Both the position numbers and the translations under genes were made by a program. The notes below the pieces were generated by a model. The model was given only the letters and a program-made list of their open reading frames with translations. It was not told the DNA's origin and did not search any database. A stretch of DNA of 64,000 nt from Williamsia limnetica (GTDB taxonomy: Bacteria > Actinomycetota > Actinomycetes > Mycobacteriales > Mycobacteriaceae), in the NCBI RefSeq assembly GCF_003217475.1, contig NZ_QJSP01000006.1:235878-299877 (forward strand), in the 5' to 3' direction. Every line of letters starts with the position of its first letter. The stretch's first letter is position 1. Shown piece by piece: positions 35,619 through 43,915 of this stretch.

Positions 35619-35657
35619 TGAGACGAAACTCTAGATCCGTCTCAACCCGCTTGTCAA
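35619..35657 (-). promoter_or_regulatory. Promoter with palindromic operator for the DUF2236 gene
   Basis: On the minus strand TTGACA (35652-35657) and TAGAGT (35628-35633) are 18 bp apart, a near-consensus housekeeping promoter. The -10 is embraced by the inverted repeat TGAGACG-n12-CGTCTCA (35619-35644). This layout suits repression by a TetR-type dimer, but no regulator gene is adjacent. The rest of the ~300 bp up to the next gene holds only a CCGAGGGGA/TCCCCTCGG hairpin (35788-35821). Confidence 0.75.
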
Positions 35658-35891
35658 CGGTCGTCGGACTCAAGGTGCCGGTGGCCCGACGATCGGAGAG
35701 ACACAGGCGGGGTCGACCGCTCGGGGGCGGTTGGACCGAACGTCAGAGCATCGCCGGACCGGTGATTTTCGGTCCCCGTGCGTGTGTCCGAGGGGAATGT
35801 GCCCTCGGGCGCTCCCCTCGGGGACGAACTTCGCCGCGGCGCCGCGCGTCACGCGAGGTGGCATCGAGACCACGACCGCTAAGCTTCACCC

Positions 35892-36860
35892 GTGGCCGGT
35901 CACAGCATCGAAGCGAATGGATACAGCGCGCAGATCGCAAGTACGGGTGCCGGTCTGAGAGCGGTCCGGTGGGGTGATCAGTTGCTCACCGAGACCTGGG
36001 AGATCGAGCCGGGCGTCAAGCCGCCGCTGTCGTGCGGTCTGGTGCTGGCGCCCTGGCCCAACCGCACCGGCGACGGCCGATACACCTACGACGGTCGGTC
36101 CTACGAACTGCCGATCACCGAAGCCGCGCGCAACAATGCCAACCACGGTTTCGTCCGGATGGTCGACTGGAATGTGCTCGACACCACCGGGTCCTCCGTC
36201 ACGCTGGGCGTCGCGGTCGGGCAGCATCCGGGCTGGCCGTTCGATCTGCAGTTGACCGTCACCTACTCGCTGGACGCCGGCGGCCTGACGGTCACCCACA
36301 CCACCACCAACTCGGGTAAACAGAAGGCGCCGTACGCCTTGGGGCAACACACCTTTGTGCGCCGCGGAGACGTCCCCGCCGACGACTGCACGCTGCAACT
36401 GGCGGCTCGCCAGTATCAGCCCCTGGACCCCGAACGTCAGCTGCCTGCCGGTCCGCCGGTCGATGTGGCAGGCACCGACTTCGACTTCTCGACGCCGCAA
36501 CCGGTTTCGGGTCATTGGCTCGACACCCCGTTCACCGACATGGCGGACGAGGCAGGGTTCATCACCCACCGGCTGATCGGTCCGGACGGCGATGCGACCG
36601 AGCTGTGGACCGACCTCAACTTTCCCTGGGTGCAGGCCTTCACCGCCGATCCCGCGCACGATCAGCCCTATCCCGGCCGCGGTCGTGCGGTGGCGATCGA
36701 GCCGATGACGGCGCCGCCCAACGCACTCGCGAGCGGCACCGATCTGATCGAACTCGAACCTGGACAGATCTGGACGGGACGCTGGGGACTGCGGTACCGC
36801 GCGGCTGTAGACCCTCTGGTGACGACTGGGAGCGACTCCAGTGGAAGGCGTGCCCGGTGA
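35892..36860 (+). CDS. Aldose 1-epimerase family protein
   Basis: A 322-residue galactose mutarotase-like protein. Visible parts are LAPWPNRTGDGRYTYDG (substrate arginine), NANHGFVR with the catalytic His, LGQHTFVRRGD with the second His, and VAIEPMTAPPNAL carrying the catalytic Glu. It interconverts alpha and beta sugar anomers in the cytoplasm. GTG 35892 is preceded by TAAGCT at 6 nt and no Shine-Dalgarno, so likely leaderless. Its stop overlaps the start of the kinase gene by 4 nt (GTGA), linking it to sugar phosphorylation. Confidence 0.88.
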   Translation: MAGHSIEANGYSAQIASTGAGLRAVRWGDQLLTETWEIEPGVKPPLSCGLVLAPWPNRTGDGRYTYDGRSYELPITEAARNNANHGFVRMVDWNVLDTTGSSVTLGVAVGQHPGWPFDLQLTVTYSLDAGGLTVTHTTTNSGKQKAPYALGQHTFVRRGDVPADDCTLQLAARQYQPLDPERQLPAGPPVDVAGTDFDFSTPQPVSGHWLDTPFTDMADEAGFITHRLIGPDGDATELWTDLNFPWVQAFTADPAHDQPYPGRGRAVAIEPMTAPPNALASGTDLIELEPGQIWTGRWGLRYRAAVDPLVTTGSDSSGRRAR

Positions 36861-37777
36861 AAGAAATCGTGGTGTGCGGTGAGGGCCTGGTCGACCTGGT
36901 GCCCGCCGGCGACGACCCGCTCAGTCCCTTGGTCCCTGCGCTCGGCGGCGGGCCGTTCAACGTGGCCATCACCCTGGGCAGGCTCGGCTCCGCTGTGTCG
37001 CTGATCTCGCGACTGTCGGACGACCCGTACGGGGAAGCACTCACGCGTGCGTTGCGGGCGGCAGGAGTGAATCTGTCACTGCTGCAGCGCGGTTCTGAGT
37101 CCACCACCCTTGCCTTGACGAGCATCGCCGCGGACGGGTCGGCGCAGTACAGCTTCTACCTCGAGAACACCGCCGACCGACTCGTGGTCGACCCCGGAGA
37201 GTTGCCCCGCACGGTCGGGGCACTGGCATTCGGTACATTGTCGATGGTGATCGAACCCGGGGCGAGCGTGTACGAGGCGCTGCTGCACCGCAGTCACGCC
37301 GAAGGTCGGTTGACCCTGCTCGACCCGAACATCCGCGCAGGGGTCATCGACGACCCCGATGCGTACCGGACCAGGTTCACTTCCTGGTTGCCCTCCCTGG
37401 ACATCGTGAAGGTCTCCGACGACGACGCGGAGTGGCTTGCCCTCGGCGGCGGCGCGGGCGGGCCCGAGCAGTGGATCGAGGCCGGGGTCGGCGCCGTGCT
37501 GATGACCCGCGGAGGGAGCGGTCTCAGTGTCCTCACCGAGCGGTTCTCGGTCGAGGTCCCGGCGCCGGCGGTGACCGTCGTCGACACCATCGGCGCGGGG
37601 GACACGATTTGCGGTGCGCTGCTGCATTGGCTCGATACGCACCGGCTGCTCGAGCCGGCGAAAGTGCGGCAGATGTCGCAAAGTGACTGGTCGGAGGGTT
37701 TGACTTTTGCTGCCAAAGCCGCGGCGGTGACCGTCTCGCGGCCCGGAGCGGACCCTCCATGGGCGGGCGAGCTTTAA
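36857..37777 (+). CDS. PfkB-family sugar kinase (fructokinase-like)
   Basis: A 306-residue ribokinase-fold enzyme. The N-terminal motif is LGGGPFNVAITLGRLG, D and N of the substrate site lie near LLDPNIRAGV, and the C-terminal anion hole with catalytic Asp is DTIGAGDTICGALL. It most resembles bacterial fructokinases; the precise sugar is not fixed by sequence. Translationally coupled to the aldose 1-epimerase gene just upstream. Confidence 0.88.
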   Translation: MKEIVVCGEGLVDLVPAGDDPLSPLVPALGGGPFNVAITLGRLGSAVSLISRLSDDPYGEALTRALRAAGVNLSLLQRGSESTTLALTSIAADGSAQYSFYLENTADRLVVDPGELPRTVGALAFGTLSMVIEPGASVYEALLHRSHAEGRLTLLDPNIRAGVIDDPDAYRTRFTSWLPSLDIVKVSDDDAEWLALGGGAGGPEQWIEAGVGAVLMTRGGSGLSVLTERFSVEVPAPAVTVVDTIGAGDTICGALLHWLDTHRLLEPAKVRQMSQSDWSEGLTFAAKAAAVTVSRPGADPPWAGEL

Positions 37778-37836
37778 ACCGACTAGGTTGTTAAGCGGGT
37801 CGCGCGACCAGTTCGACGACCCCGGAGGTCAAACAC

Positions 37837-37863
37837 CTGCACCGGTTCACGAGACCGGTGCAG
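37837..37863 (+). promoter_or_regulatory. Hairpin in the 5' untranslated region of gltA
   Basis: CTGCACCGGT and ACCGGTGCAG form a perfect 10-bp stem with a 7-nt loop, ending 23 nt before the GTG of gltA and only 11 nt before its GGGGAGGA ribosome binding site. No U-tract follows. It could terminate the preceding sugar-kinase transcript, or stabilise or regulate the gltA leader. Confidence 0.55.
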
Positions 37864-37886
37864 CCCGTCGAAAAGGGGAGGACCAA

Positions 37887-39209
37887 GTGTCCGCCGAAAC
37901 AGTGTCTGCCAACGGAAACGCAACCGAGGCCAGTGCCTCGTTCGTGTACCCCGGTGGCGAGATCAAGCTGCCTATCGTCAAGGCAACAGAGGGCAGCGAC
38001 GGCGTCGGTTTGGGCAAGTTCCTTGCCGAGACCGGACTGACCACATTCGATGGTGGCTTCGTGAACACCGCGTCCACGAAGTCGGCCATCACCTATATCG
38101 ATGGTGATGCCGGAATCCTGCGGTACCGCGGTTACCCGATCGAGCAGCTCGCGAAGGGCTCCAGCTTCTTGGAGGTCAGCTACCTGCTGATCAACGGCGA
38201 GCTCCCGACCCCGTCCGAGCTCGAGGGGTTCACCAACAAGATCCAGCGTCACACGTTGCTGCACGAAGATTTGAAGCGTTTCTTCGACGGGTTCCCGCGC
38301 AACGCGCACCCCATGCCGGTGCTCTCGAGCGCCGTCAACGCGCTGAGCGCCTACTACCAGGATTCGCTGGACCCGAAAGATCCCGAACAGGTCGAACTTT
38401 CGACGATCCGATTGCTGGCCAAGTTGCCGACCATCGCGGCGTACGCCTACAAGAAGTCGGTCGGACAGCCGTTCCTCTACCCGGACAACTCTCAGGGTCT
38501 GGTGGAGAATTTCCTGCGGATGACCTTCGGCCTTCCCGCCGAGCCGTACGTGGTCAATCCGGACATCGTCAAGGCGCTCGACATGCTGTTCATCCTTCAT
38601 GCCGACCACGAGCAGAACTGCTCGACGTCGACGGTGCGACTGGTCGGTTCGTCGCAGGCGAACCTCTTCACCTCGATCTCCGGTGGCATCAACGCACTCT
38701 GGGGCCCGCTGCACGGCGGTGCCAACCAGGCCGTGCTGGAGATGCTCGACGAGATCAAGGAGTCCGGTGGCGACACCAAGGACTTCATGAACCGGGTCAA
38801 GAACAAAGAGGCCGGCGTCAAGCTCATGGGCTTCGGGCACCGCGTCTACAAGAACTACGACCCGCGTGCGGCCATCGTCAAAGAGACGGCCGACCAGATC
38901 CTGCAGATACTCGGCGTCAACGACGACCTGCTGGACATCGCCAAAGGGCTCGAGGAAGTGGCCCTGTCCGACGACTACTTCATCTCACGCAAGCTGTACC
39001 CGAATGTGGACTTCTACACCGGGTTGATTTACCGTGCGATGGGCTTCCCGACCCGGATGTTCACTGTGTTGTTCGCTCTGGGGCGGTTGCCAGGATGGAT
39101 CGCTCACTGGAGCGAGATGAACGCCGACCCGACCGGAAAGATCGGCCGTCCGCGGCAGATCTACACCGGCTACACCGAACGCGACTACCCGAATATGGAT
39201 CAACGCTGA
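37887..39209 (+). CDS. gltA: Citrate synthase (GltA type)
   Basis: A 440-residue type II citrate synthase. Residues include GLTTFDGGFVNTAS near the N-terminus, LNADHEQNCST-like 'HADHEQNCSTSTV' around residue 240, the catalytic His in LWGPLHGGANQAV and in MGFGHRVYKNYDPR, and the Asp in NVDFYTGLIYRAMGF. It starts the TCA cycle and is the main citrate synthase, matching GltA2 (Rv0896); CitA is encoded 7 kb away. GTG 37887 is set by the strong GGGGAGGA at 5 nt. Probably cotranscribed with the FKBP gene 3 nt downstream. Confidence 0.95.
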   Translation: MSAETVSANGNATEASASFVYPGGEIKLPIVKATEGSDGVGLGKFLAETGLTTFDGGFVNTASTKSAITYIDGDAGILRYRGYPIEQLAKGSSFLEVSYLLINGELPTPSELEGFTNKIQRHTLLHEDLKRFFDGFPRNAHPMPVLSSAVNALSAYYQDSLDPKDPEQVELSTIRLLAKLPTIAAYAYKKSVGQPFLYPDNSQGLVENFLRMTFGLPAEPYVVNPDIVKALDMLFILHADHEQNCSTSTVRLVGSSQANLFTSISGGINALWGPLHGGANQAVLEMLDEIKESGGDTKDFMNRVKNKEAGVKLMGFGHRVYKNYDPRAAIVKETADQILQILGVNDDLLDIAKGLEEVALSDDYFISRKLYPNVDFYTGLIYRAMGFPTRMFTVLFALGRLPGWIAHWSEMNADPTGKIGRPRQIYTGYTERDYPNMDQR

Positions 39210-39212
39210 ACC

Positions 39213-39572
39213 ATGACTAAACCTGAGATCGAGTTCCCGCAAGGCCCTGCCCCGACCGAGTTGGTCGCCACCGACATCACCGTCGGTGAGGGCGCCGAAG
39301 CCGTCGCAGGCGGCATCGTCGACGTCCACTACGTCGGCGTCGAGTTCGAGACCGGTGAGGAGTTCGACTCCTCCTGGAATCGCGGCCAGTCGGCCAACTT
39401 CCCGCTCGACCGGCTCATCCCCGGCTGGCAAGAAGGCATCCCGGGCATGAAGGTCGGCGGTCGCCGCCAACTCGTGGTGCCGCCGCTGCTGGCGTACGGC
39501 CCTGAAGGCGCCGGACACCGGTTGTCCGGCAAGACCCTGGTCTTCGTGATCGACCTGCTGGGCGTCGGCTAG
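39213..39572 (+). CDS. FKBP-type peptidyl-prolyl cis-trans isomerase
   Basis: A 119-residue single FKBP domain without a signal peptide: VDVHYVGVEFETGEEFDSSW, FPLDRLIPGWQEGIPGMKVGGRRQL and LAYGPEGAG, LVFVIDLLGVG. All core aromatic and Asp residues of the proline pocket are present. It speeds proline isomerisation in the cytoplasm. It follows gltA by 3 nt and is followed by a strong hairpin terminator. Confidence 0.93.
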   Translation: MTKPEIEFPQGPAPTELVATDITVGEGAEAVAGGIVDVHYVGVEFETGEEFDSSWNRGQSANFPLDRLIPGWQEGIPGMKVGGRRQLVVPPLLAYGPEGAGHRLSGKTLVFVIDLLGVG

Positions 39573-39600
39573 ACACTCAGCTCGACAACAGTTCTTCCAC

Positions 39601-39629
39601 ATGCCCTGCGCGGTTCACGCGCAGGGCAT
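39601..39629 (+). terminator. Terminator after gltA-FKBP operon
   Basis: ATGCCCTGCGCG and CGCGCAGGGCAT form a perfect 12-bp stem with a GTTCA loop, 29 nt after the FKBP stop, followed by TTTGG. The U-run is short, as is usual for high-GC actinobacteria. Confidence 0.8.
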
Positions 39630-39653
39630 TTGGCGTCGGGATAGATTTGCGGG

Positions 39654-41147
39654 GTGATCGCAAACCCCTTCGTCTACGAGATCAACACCTGGCCATGGCT
39701 CCACGACGTCGGCGAGCGATGTGGCCGCGACGTGGCACTCGGTGACGTTCCGGCAGGCGAGTGGGACGCGATAGCGGCAACGGGTTGCGACGCGGTGTGG
39801 CTGATGGGGGTCTGGCAACGTAGCCCCGCCGGCGTCGCGATCGCGCTGTCAGACAACGGCCTCGTCGACACCTTCGCCGAAGCACTACCGGGCTACACCT
39901 CCGGCGACGTGTCCGGCTCCCCGTACGCGGTGCGCGACTACGTCGTCGACGACCATCTCGGAGGTCCTGCGGGGCTCGCCCTGGCGCGGGCCGAACTGGC
40001 GCGGCGTGGGCTGTCGCTGATCCTGGACTTCGTGCCCAACCATGTGGCCGCCGACCACCCCTGGGTTGCGCAGCATCCCGAGGTCTTCATCCACGGCACC
40101 ACCGAGGACTTACAGCAGGACCCTGCTTCTTACCTCGAGGTCGATGGACAGGTGCTCGCCAACGGCAAGGATCCCTATTTCGCCGCGTGGACCGATGTGG
40201 TGCAGCTCAACGCGTTCTCACCGTTGCTCCGGACCGCGGCGATCGACACGCTGCTGCAGATCGCCTCGCAGTGCGACGGTGTCCGCTGCGACATGGCGAT
40301 GCTCATGATGAACGATGTGTTCGCCCGTACCTGGGGTGACCGTGCCGGCCCCAGGCCGCGAAACGAGTACTGGCCCATCGTGATTCGTGCTGTCCGACGT
40401 GAACATCCCGACTTCGTGTTCATCGCCGAGGCGTACTGGGACCTCGAAGCCGGCCTTCAGGATCAAGGTTTCGACTACTGCTACGACAAAGGCCTCTACG
40501 ACAAGCTGGTGGAACAACAGGGCGCTGACCCGGTGCGTGGCTTGCTGGCCGACGACAGGCGGTATCAGAGTGGGCTGATCCGTTTCCTCGAAAATCACGA
40601 TGAGCCGCGGGCAGCAGCGGAGTTCGGCGATGGACGGCAGCGGGTTGCGGCCGTGACGGCATTCACGACGCTGGGCGCCCGCCTCATCCACGACGGGCAG
40701 CTGCGTGGGCTGACCACGCGCCTGCCAGTGCAACTCGGCAGGTATCCCCATCAGTCCGACGACACCGAGCTTGTCGATTTCTATCAGAAGCTGCTCGCTG
40801 TGGTGCGTGAGGAGACCTTCCGCACCGGCCGGTGGCAGCTGTGCGACACCCGGGGATGGCCGGACAACCCGACGTCGCAAGACCTGATCGCTTGGACATG
40901 GACCGGATCGACAAGGTGGCTGGTCGTGGTGAATCTGAGTGCCGAAACCGCGAGCGCGGCAGTAAGCGTTCCCTGGGATGATATGCGCGGCAAAGAGTTC
41001 GAACTGATCGACGACACCAGGGGCCTGCGGTTCACCCGGAAGGGCGATGACCTGCGGAACGGAATGTTCGTCGAGCTCGGCCCCTGGCTGTGGCATCTGC
41101 TGCGTGTCGACCCGATTGATACGCCACCATCTGAGGAGCGTTCGTGA
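39654..41147 (+). CDS. GH13 alpha-amylase family glycosidase
   Basis: A 497-residue (beta/alpha)8 enzyme. GH13 regions are LDFVPNHVA (region I), DGVRCDMAM with nucleophile Asp (region II), FIAEAYWD with acid/base Glu (region III) and FLENHDEPR (region IV). A C-terminal beta domain ends at LWHLLRVDP. The specificity is not readable, but it is not a standard GlgB/GlgX/TreZ by landmarks. TAGATT ends 6 nt before GTG 39654 without a ribosome binding site, so probably leaderless. The stop overlaps the next glycosidase gene by 4 nt, suggesting joint breakdown of one glycan or glucoside. Confidence 0.85.
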   Translation: MIANPFVYEINTWPWLHDVGERCGRDVALGDVPAGEWDAIAATGCDAVWLMGVWQRSPAGVAIALSDNGLVDTFAEALPGYTSGDVSGSPYAVRDYVVDDHLGGPAGLALARAELARRGLSLILDFVPNHVAADHPWVAQHPEVFIHGTTEDLQQDPASYLEVDGQVLANGKDPYFAAWTDVVQLNAFSPLLRTAAIDTLLQIASQCDGVRCDMAMLMMNDVFARTWGDRAGPRPRNEYWPIVIRAVRREHPDFVFIAEAYWDLEAGLQDQGFDYCYDKGLYDKLVEQQGADPVRGLLADDRRYQSGLIRFLENHDEPRAAAEFGDGRQRVAAVTAFTTLGARLIHDGQLRGLTTRLPVQLGRYPHQSDDTELVDFYQKLLAVVREETFRTGRWQLCDTRGWPDNPTSQDLIAWTWTGSTRWLVVVNLSAETASAAVSVPWDDMRGKEFELIDDTRGLRFTRKGDDLRNGMFVELGPWLWHLLRVDPIDTPPSEERS

Positions 41148-43819
41148 ACGAGCATCGCAAGCCGCCGACCGGCACCGTCGAGCACGGAAGACTCGCCGAG
41201 GCCACCGGCCGTCTCGAAGACGGATTGCATGACGCGAACCCCTGGTACGAATGGGGTCCATACCTGTCCGAACGCGCATGGGGCACAGTGCGTGAGGACT
41301 ACAGCGCCGATGGGGACGCCTGGTCGTACTTCCCGCATGATCATGCCCGATCGAGGGCCTACCGCTGGAACGAGGACGGGATGGCGGGCATCTCCGACAT
41401 CGCCCACGACTTCTGCCTGGCGCTGTCACTGTGGAACGGCGTCGACCCCATTCTCAAGGAACGGATGTTCGGTCTCACCGGACCGCAGGGCAATCACGGC
41501 GAGGACGTCAAAGAGTACTGGTGGTATCTGCAGGGGCTGCCCAGCCACGCTCTGCTGCAATGGCGCTACCACTACCCGCAGGTCGAATTCCCATACGCGG
41601 ATCTGATCGCGGAGAACGGCAGGCGCGGCCGGGAGGACTTCGAGTACGAATTGCTCGACACCGGGGTCTTCGATGACAACCGATTCTGGATCGTCGACGT
41701 CACCTACGCCAAGGCGAGTCCGACCGATTTGCTGATGCAGGTCGATGTCACCAACAACGGTCCGGCTGAGGCAACCATCGATGTGCTGCCGACGGGGTGG
41801 TTCCGCAATTCCTGGCGGGCCGAGGCCGGTTCGGCGGTTCCCGGTTTGTCCTTCACCGGCGACGAGATGGTGCTCGACCATCACCGGCTCGGCGGATACC
41901 GGCTGCAGGCTGCGCCGGCGAGTGACGGAACCACACCGAGAGTACTGTTCTGCGACAACGAGACCAACATCCCGAAGATCTACGGCGGTGACCCTGTCAC
42001 CGCATACCCCAAAGACGGGATCAACGACCACCTGATCGATGGCGCCGCGACGGTGAACCCGGATCTACGGGGTACGAAAGCGGCCTGGCATTACCGCTTG
42101 ACGGTACCTGCCGGTCAGTCGGTACAGCTGCGTCTGCGGCTGTCCGATGCCGAGTCGGCGGTCCACGACACCGACTGGGCCGGCGGCGCTTTCGAGCAGA
42201 CCCAGACGGCCCGGCAGCACGACGCCGACGAGTTCTATGCGGCGCTCGCACCGGATGACATCGACACCGAGCGAATGCGGATCGTCACCCAGGCGAGCGC
42301 CGGTCTCATCTGGAGTAAGCAGATGTACTCCTACGATGTGGGCCGCTGGCTCGACGGTGATCCCGCGGAGCCGCCGCCCCCGCCGGGGCGCGAGAACGGC
42401 CGCAACGCCGGCTGGCGCCACCTCGACGCCCGCGACATCCTCGCCATGCCCGACCCCTGGGAGTACCCGTGGTTCGCGGCCTGGGACCTGGCATTCCATA
42501 CGATCCCATGGGCCCACCTCGACCCTGCGTTCGCCAAGTACCAGCTGGTCGTGTTGCTGCGCGAGTGGTTCCAGCACCCGAACGGTGCATTGCCCGCCTA
42601 CGAATGGAGCTTCGACGACGTCAACCCGCCTGTCCACGCACTCGCAGCGCTACGGGTGTTCATCATCGACGGCGGCACCGATGTCCAGTTCCTCGAGCGG
42701 GTGTTCCAGAAACTGCTCCTCAACTTCACCTGGTGGCTCAACCGCGAAGATCCGCAGGGCAACAACATCTTCGGTGGCGGCTTCCTCGGACTCGACAACA
42801 TCAGTCCCGTAGACCGGTCGCACCTACCGGCCGGCTGCACCCTGGAGCAATCCGACGGCACCGGCTGGATGGCGTTCTACTCCAGCGCGATGCTCAGCAT
42901 CGCCCAGCACCTCGTCGACTTCGACCCGGTCTACGAGGACATGGTCATCAAATTCCTCGAACAGTTCGCGCTGATCGGGGAGGCTCTCGAGAAATCTGGG
43001 CTGTACGACGCCGAAGACGGCTTCTACTACGACCGATTCACCGACTCCGCAGGCAACTCCTCGGCCATCAAGGTGCAATCGCTCGTCGGGGTCATCCCGG
43101 CCCTGGCCGCGGCGACGGTACCGCTCGACGACACCGCTCGCGCGAACAAGCTACGCAAGCGCTTTCAGCGTCGCTTCACCAATGCCGCGAAACGCGAACA
43201 ACGTTCGTGGCGGTTCCGCACCGATGCGACCGGTCACACCCGGGTGCTCTTGTCGGTGCTGGGCGCCAACCAACTGCGCAGACTGCTCCAGACCGTCTTC
43301 GACGAAGACGCCCTGCTCTCACCCTACGGTTTGCGCTCGCTGTCGAAGAAGTACGAGACCCCCTACGAACTACCCAACGAGGCAGGGGCCGTCATCGACT
43401 ACGAACCCGCCGAATCCCGGACTGCCATGTACGGCGGCAACTCCAACTGGCGCGGACCGGTGTGGTTCCCGATCAACTACCTGGCCATCCGCGCAATGGT
43501 CCAATACGGACGCTTCTTCGGTGAAGAAACCAAGATGCCCTACCCGGCGGGATCGGACACCGAACACACCTTCTTCGACGTCGCCCACGACATGGCCGAA
43601 CGCCTCATCTCCATCTGGCTACCCGACGCCCACGGTCGCCGACCAGTCTACGGTGGCACCGAAATCTTCCAGACCGACCCGGCATGGAAAAACAATCTGA
43701 CGTTCAACGAGTACTTCCACGGCGACAACGGCGCCGGGCTGGGAGCCGGACACCAAACCGGGTGGACGGCGCTCGTGATCGATCTGCTCTTGCGGCCGCC
43801 GAGTAAGTCGCATCACTGA
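41144..43819 (+). CDS. GH63/MGH1-like glucosidase
   Basis: An 891-residue protein. An N-terminal beta-sandwich region begins WGPYLSERAWGTVREDYSADG and includes HARSRAYRWNEDG; an (alpha/alpha)6 catalytic barrel follows from about 340, with EYPWFAAWDLAFH, PAYEWSFDDVNPPVHA, DGTGWMAFY and NSNWRGPVWFPIN, typical of the MGH1-like/GH63 clan-G glucosidases. The catalytic acids are likely the Asp in AAWDLA and a Glu near the end (FNEYFHGDNG). No signal peptide, so it is cytoplasmic. Coupled to the GH13 gene by a 4-nt overlap; substrate unknown. Confidence 0.85.
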   Translation: MNEHRKPPTGTVEHGRLAEATGRLEDGLHDANPWYEWGPYLSERAWGTVREDYSADGDAWSYFPHDHARSRAYRWNEDGMAGISDIAHDFCLALSLWNGVDPILKERMFGLTGPQGNHGEDVKEYWWYLQGLPSHALLQWRYHYPQVEFPYADLIAENGRRGREDFEYELLDTGVFDDNRFWIVDVTYAKASPTDLLMQVDVTNNGPAEATIDVLPTGWFRNSWRAEAGSAVPGLSFTGDEMVLDHHRLGGYRLQAAPASDGTTPRVLFCDNETNIPKIYGGDPVTAYPKDGINDHLIDGAATVNPDLRGTKAAWHYRLTVPAGQSVQLRLRLSDAESAVHDTDWAGGAFEQTQTARQHDADEFYAALAPDDIDTERMRIVTQASAGLIWSKQMYSYDVGRWLDGDPAEPPPPPGRENGRNAGWRHLDARDILAMPDPWEYPWFAAWDLAFHTIPWAHLDPAFAKYQLVVLLREWFQHPNGALPAYEWSFDDVNPPVHALAALRVFIIDGGTDVQFLERVFQKLLLNFTWWLNREDPQGNNIFGGGFLGLDNISPVDRSHLPAGCTLEQSDGTGWMAFYSSAMLSIAQHLVDFDPVYEDMVIKFLEQFALIGEALEKSGLYDAEDGFYYDRFTDSAGNSSAIKVQSLVGVIPALAAATVPLDDTARANKLRKRFQRRFTNAAKREQRSWRFRTDATGHTRVLLSVLGANQLRRLLQTVFDEDALLSPYGLRSLSKKYETPYELPNEAGAVIDYEPAESRTAMYGGNSNWRGPVWFPINYLAIRAMVQYGRFFGEETKMPYPAGSDTEHTFFDVAHDMAERLISIWLPDAHGRRPVYGGTEIFQTDPAWKNNLTFNEYFHGDNGAGLGAGHQTGWTALVIDLLLRPPSKSHH

Positions 43820-43915
43820 GGGCGGTTCGGGTTGGTTCGGTTCCGTTCGGGCCGTTTCGAGGGAGCTGAGCAGGGGTAACAGTCTTCTCATGAGCATTTT
43901 CGGCAGGATGGTGTG

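Noticed and set aside
40218-41429. 403-codon minus-strand frame opposite the glycosidase pair
   Set aside because: Antisense to both GH genes at their coupled junction; Arg/Pro-rich shadow.
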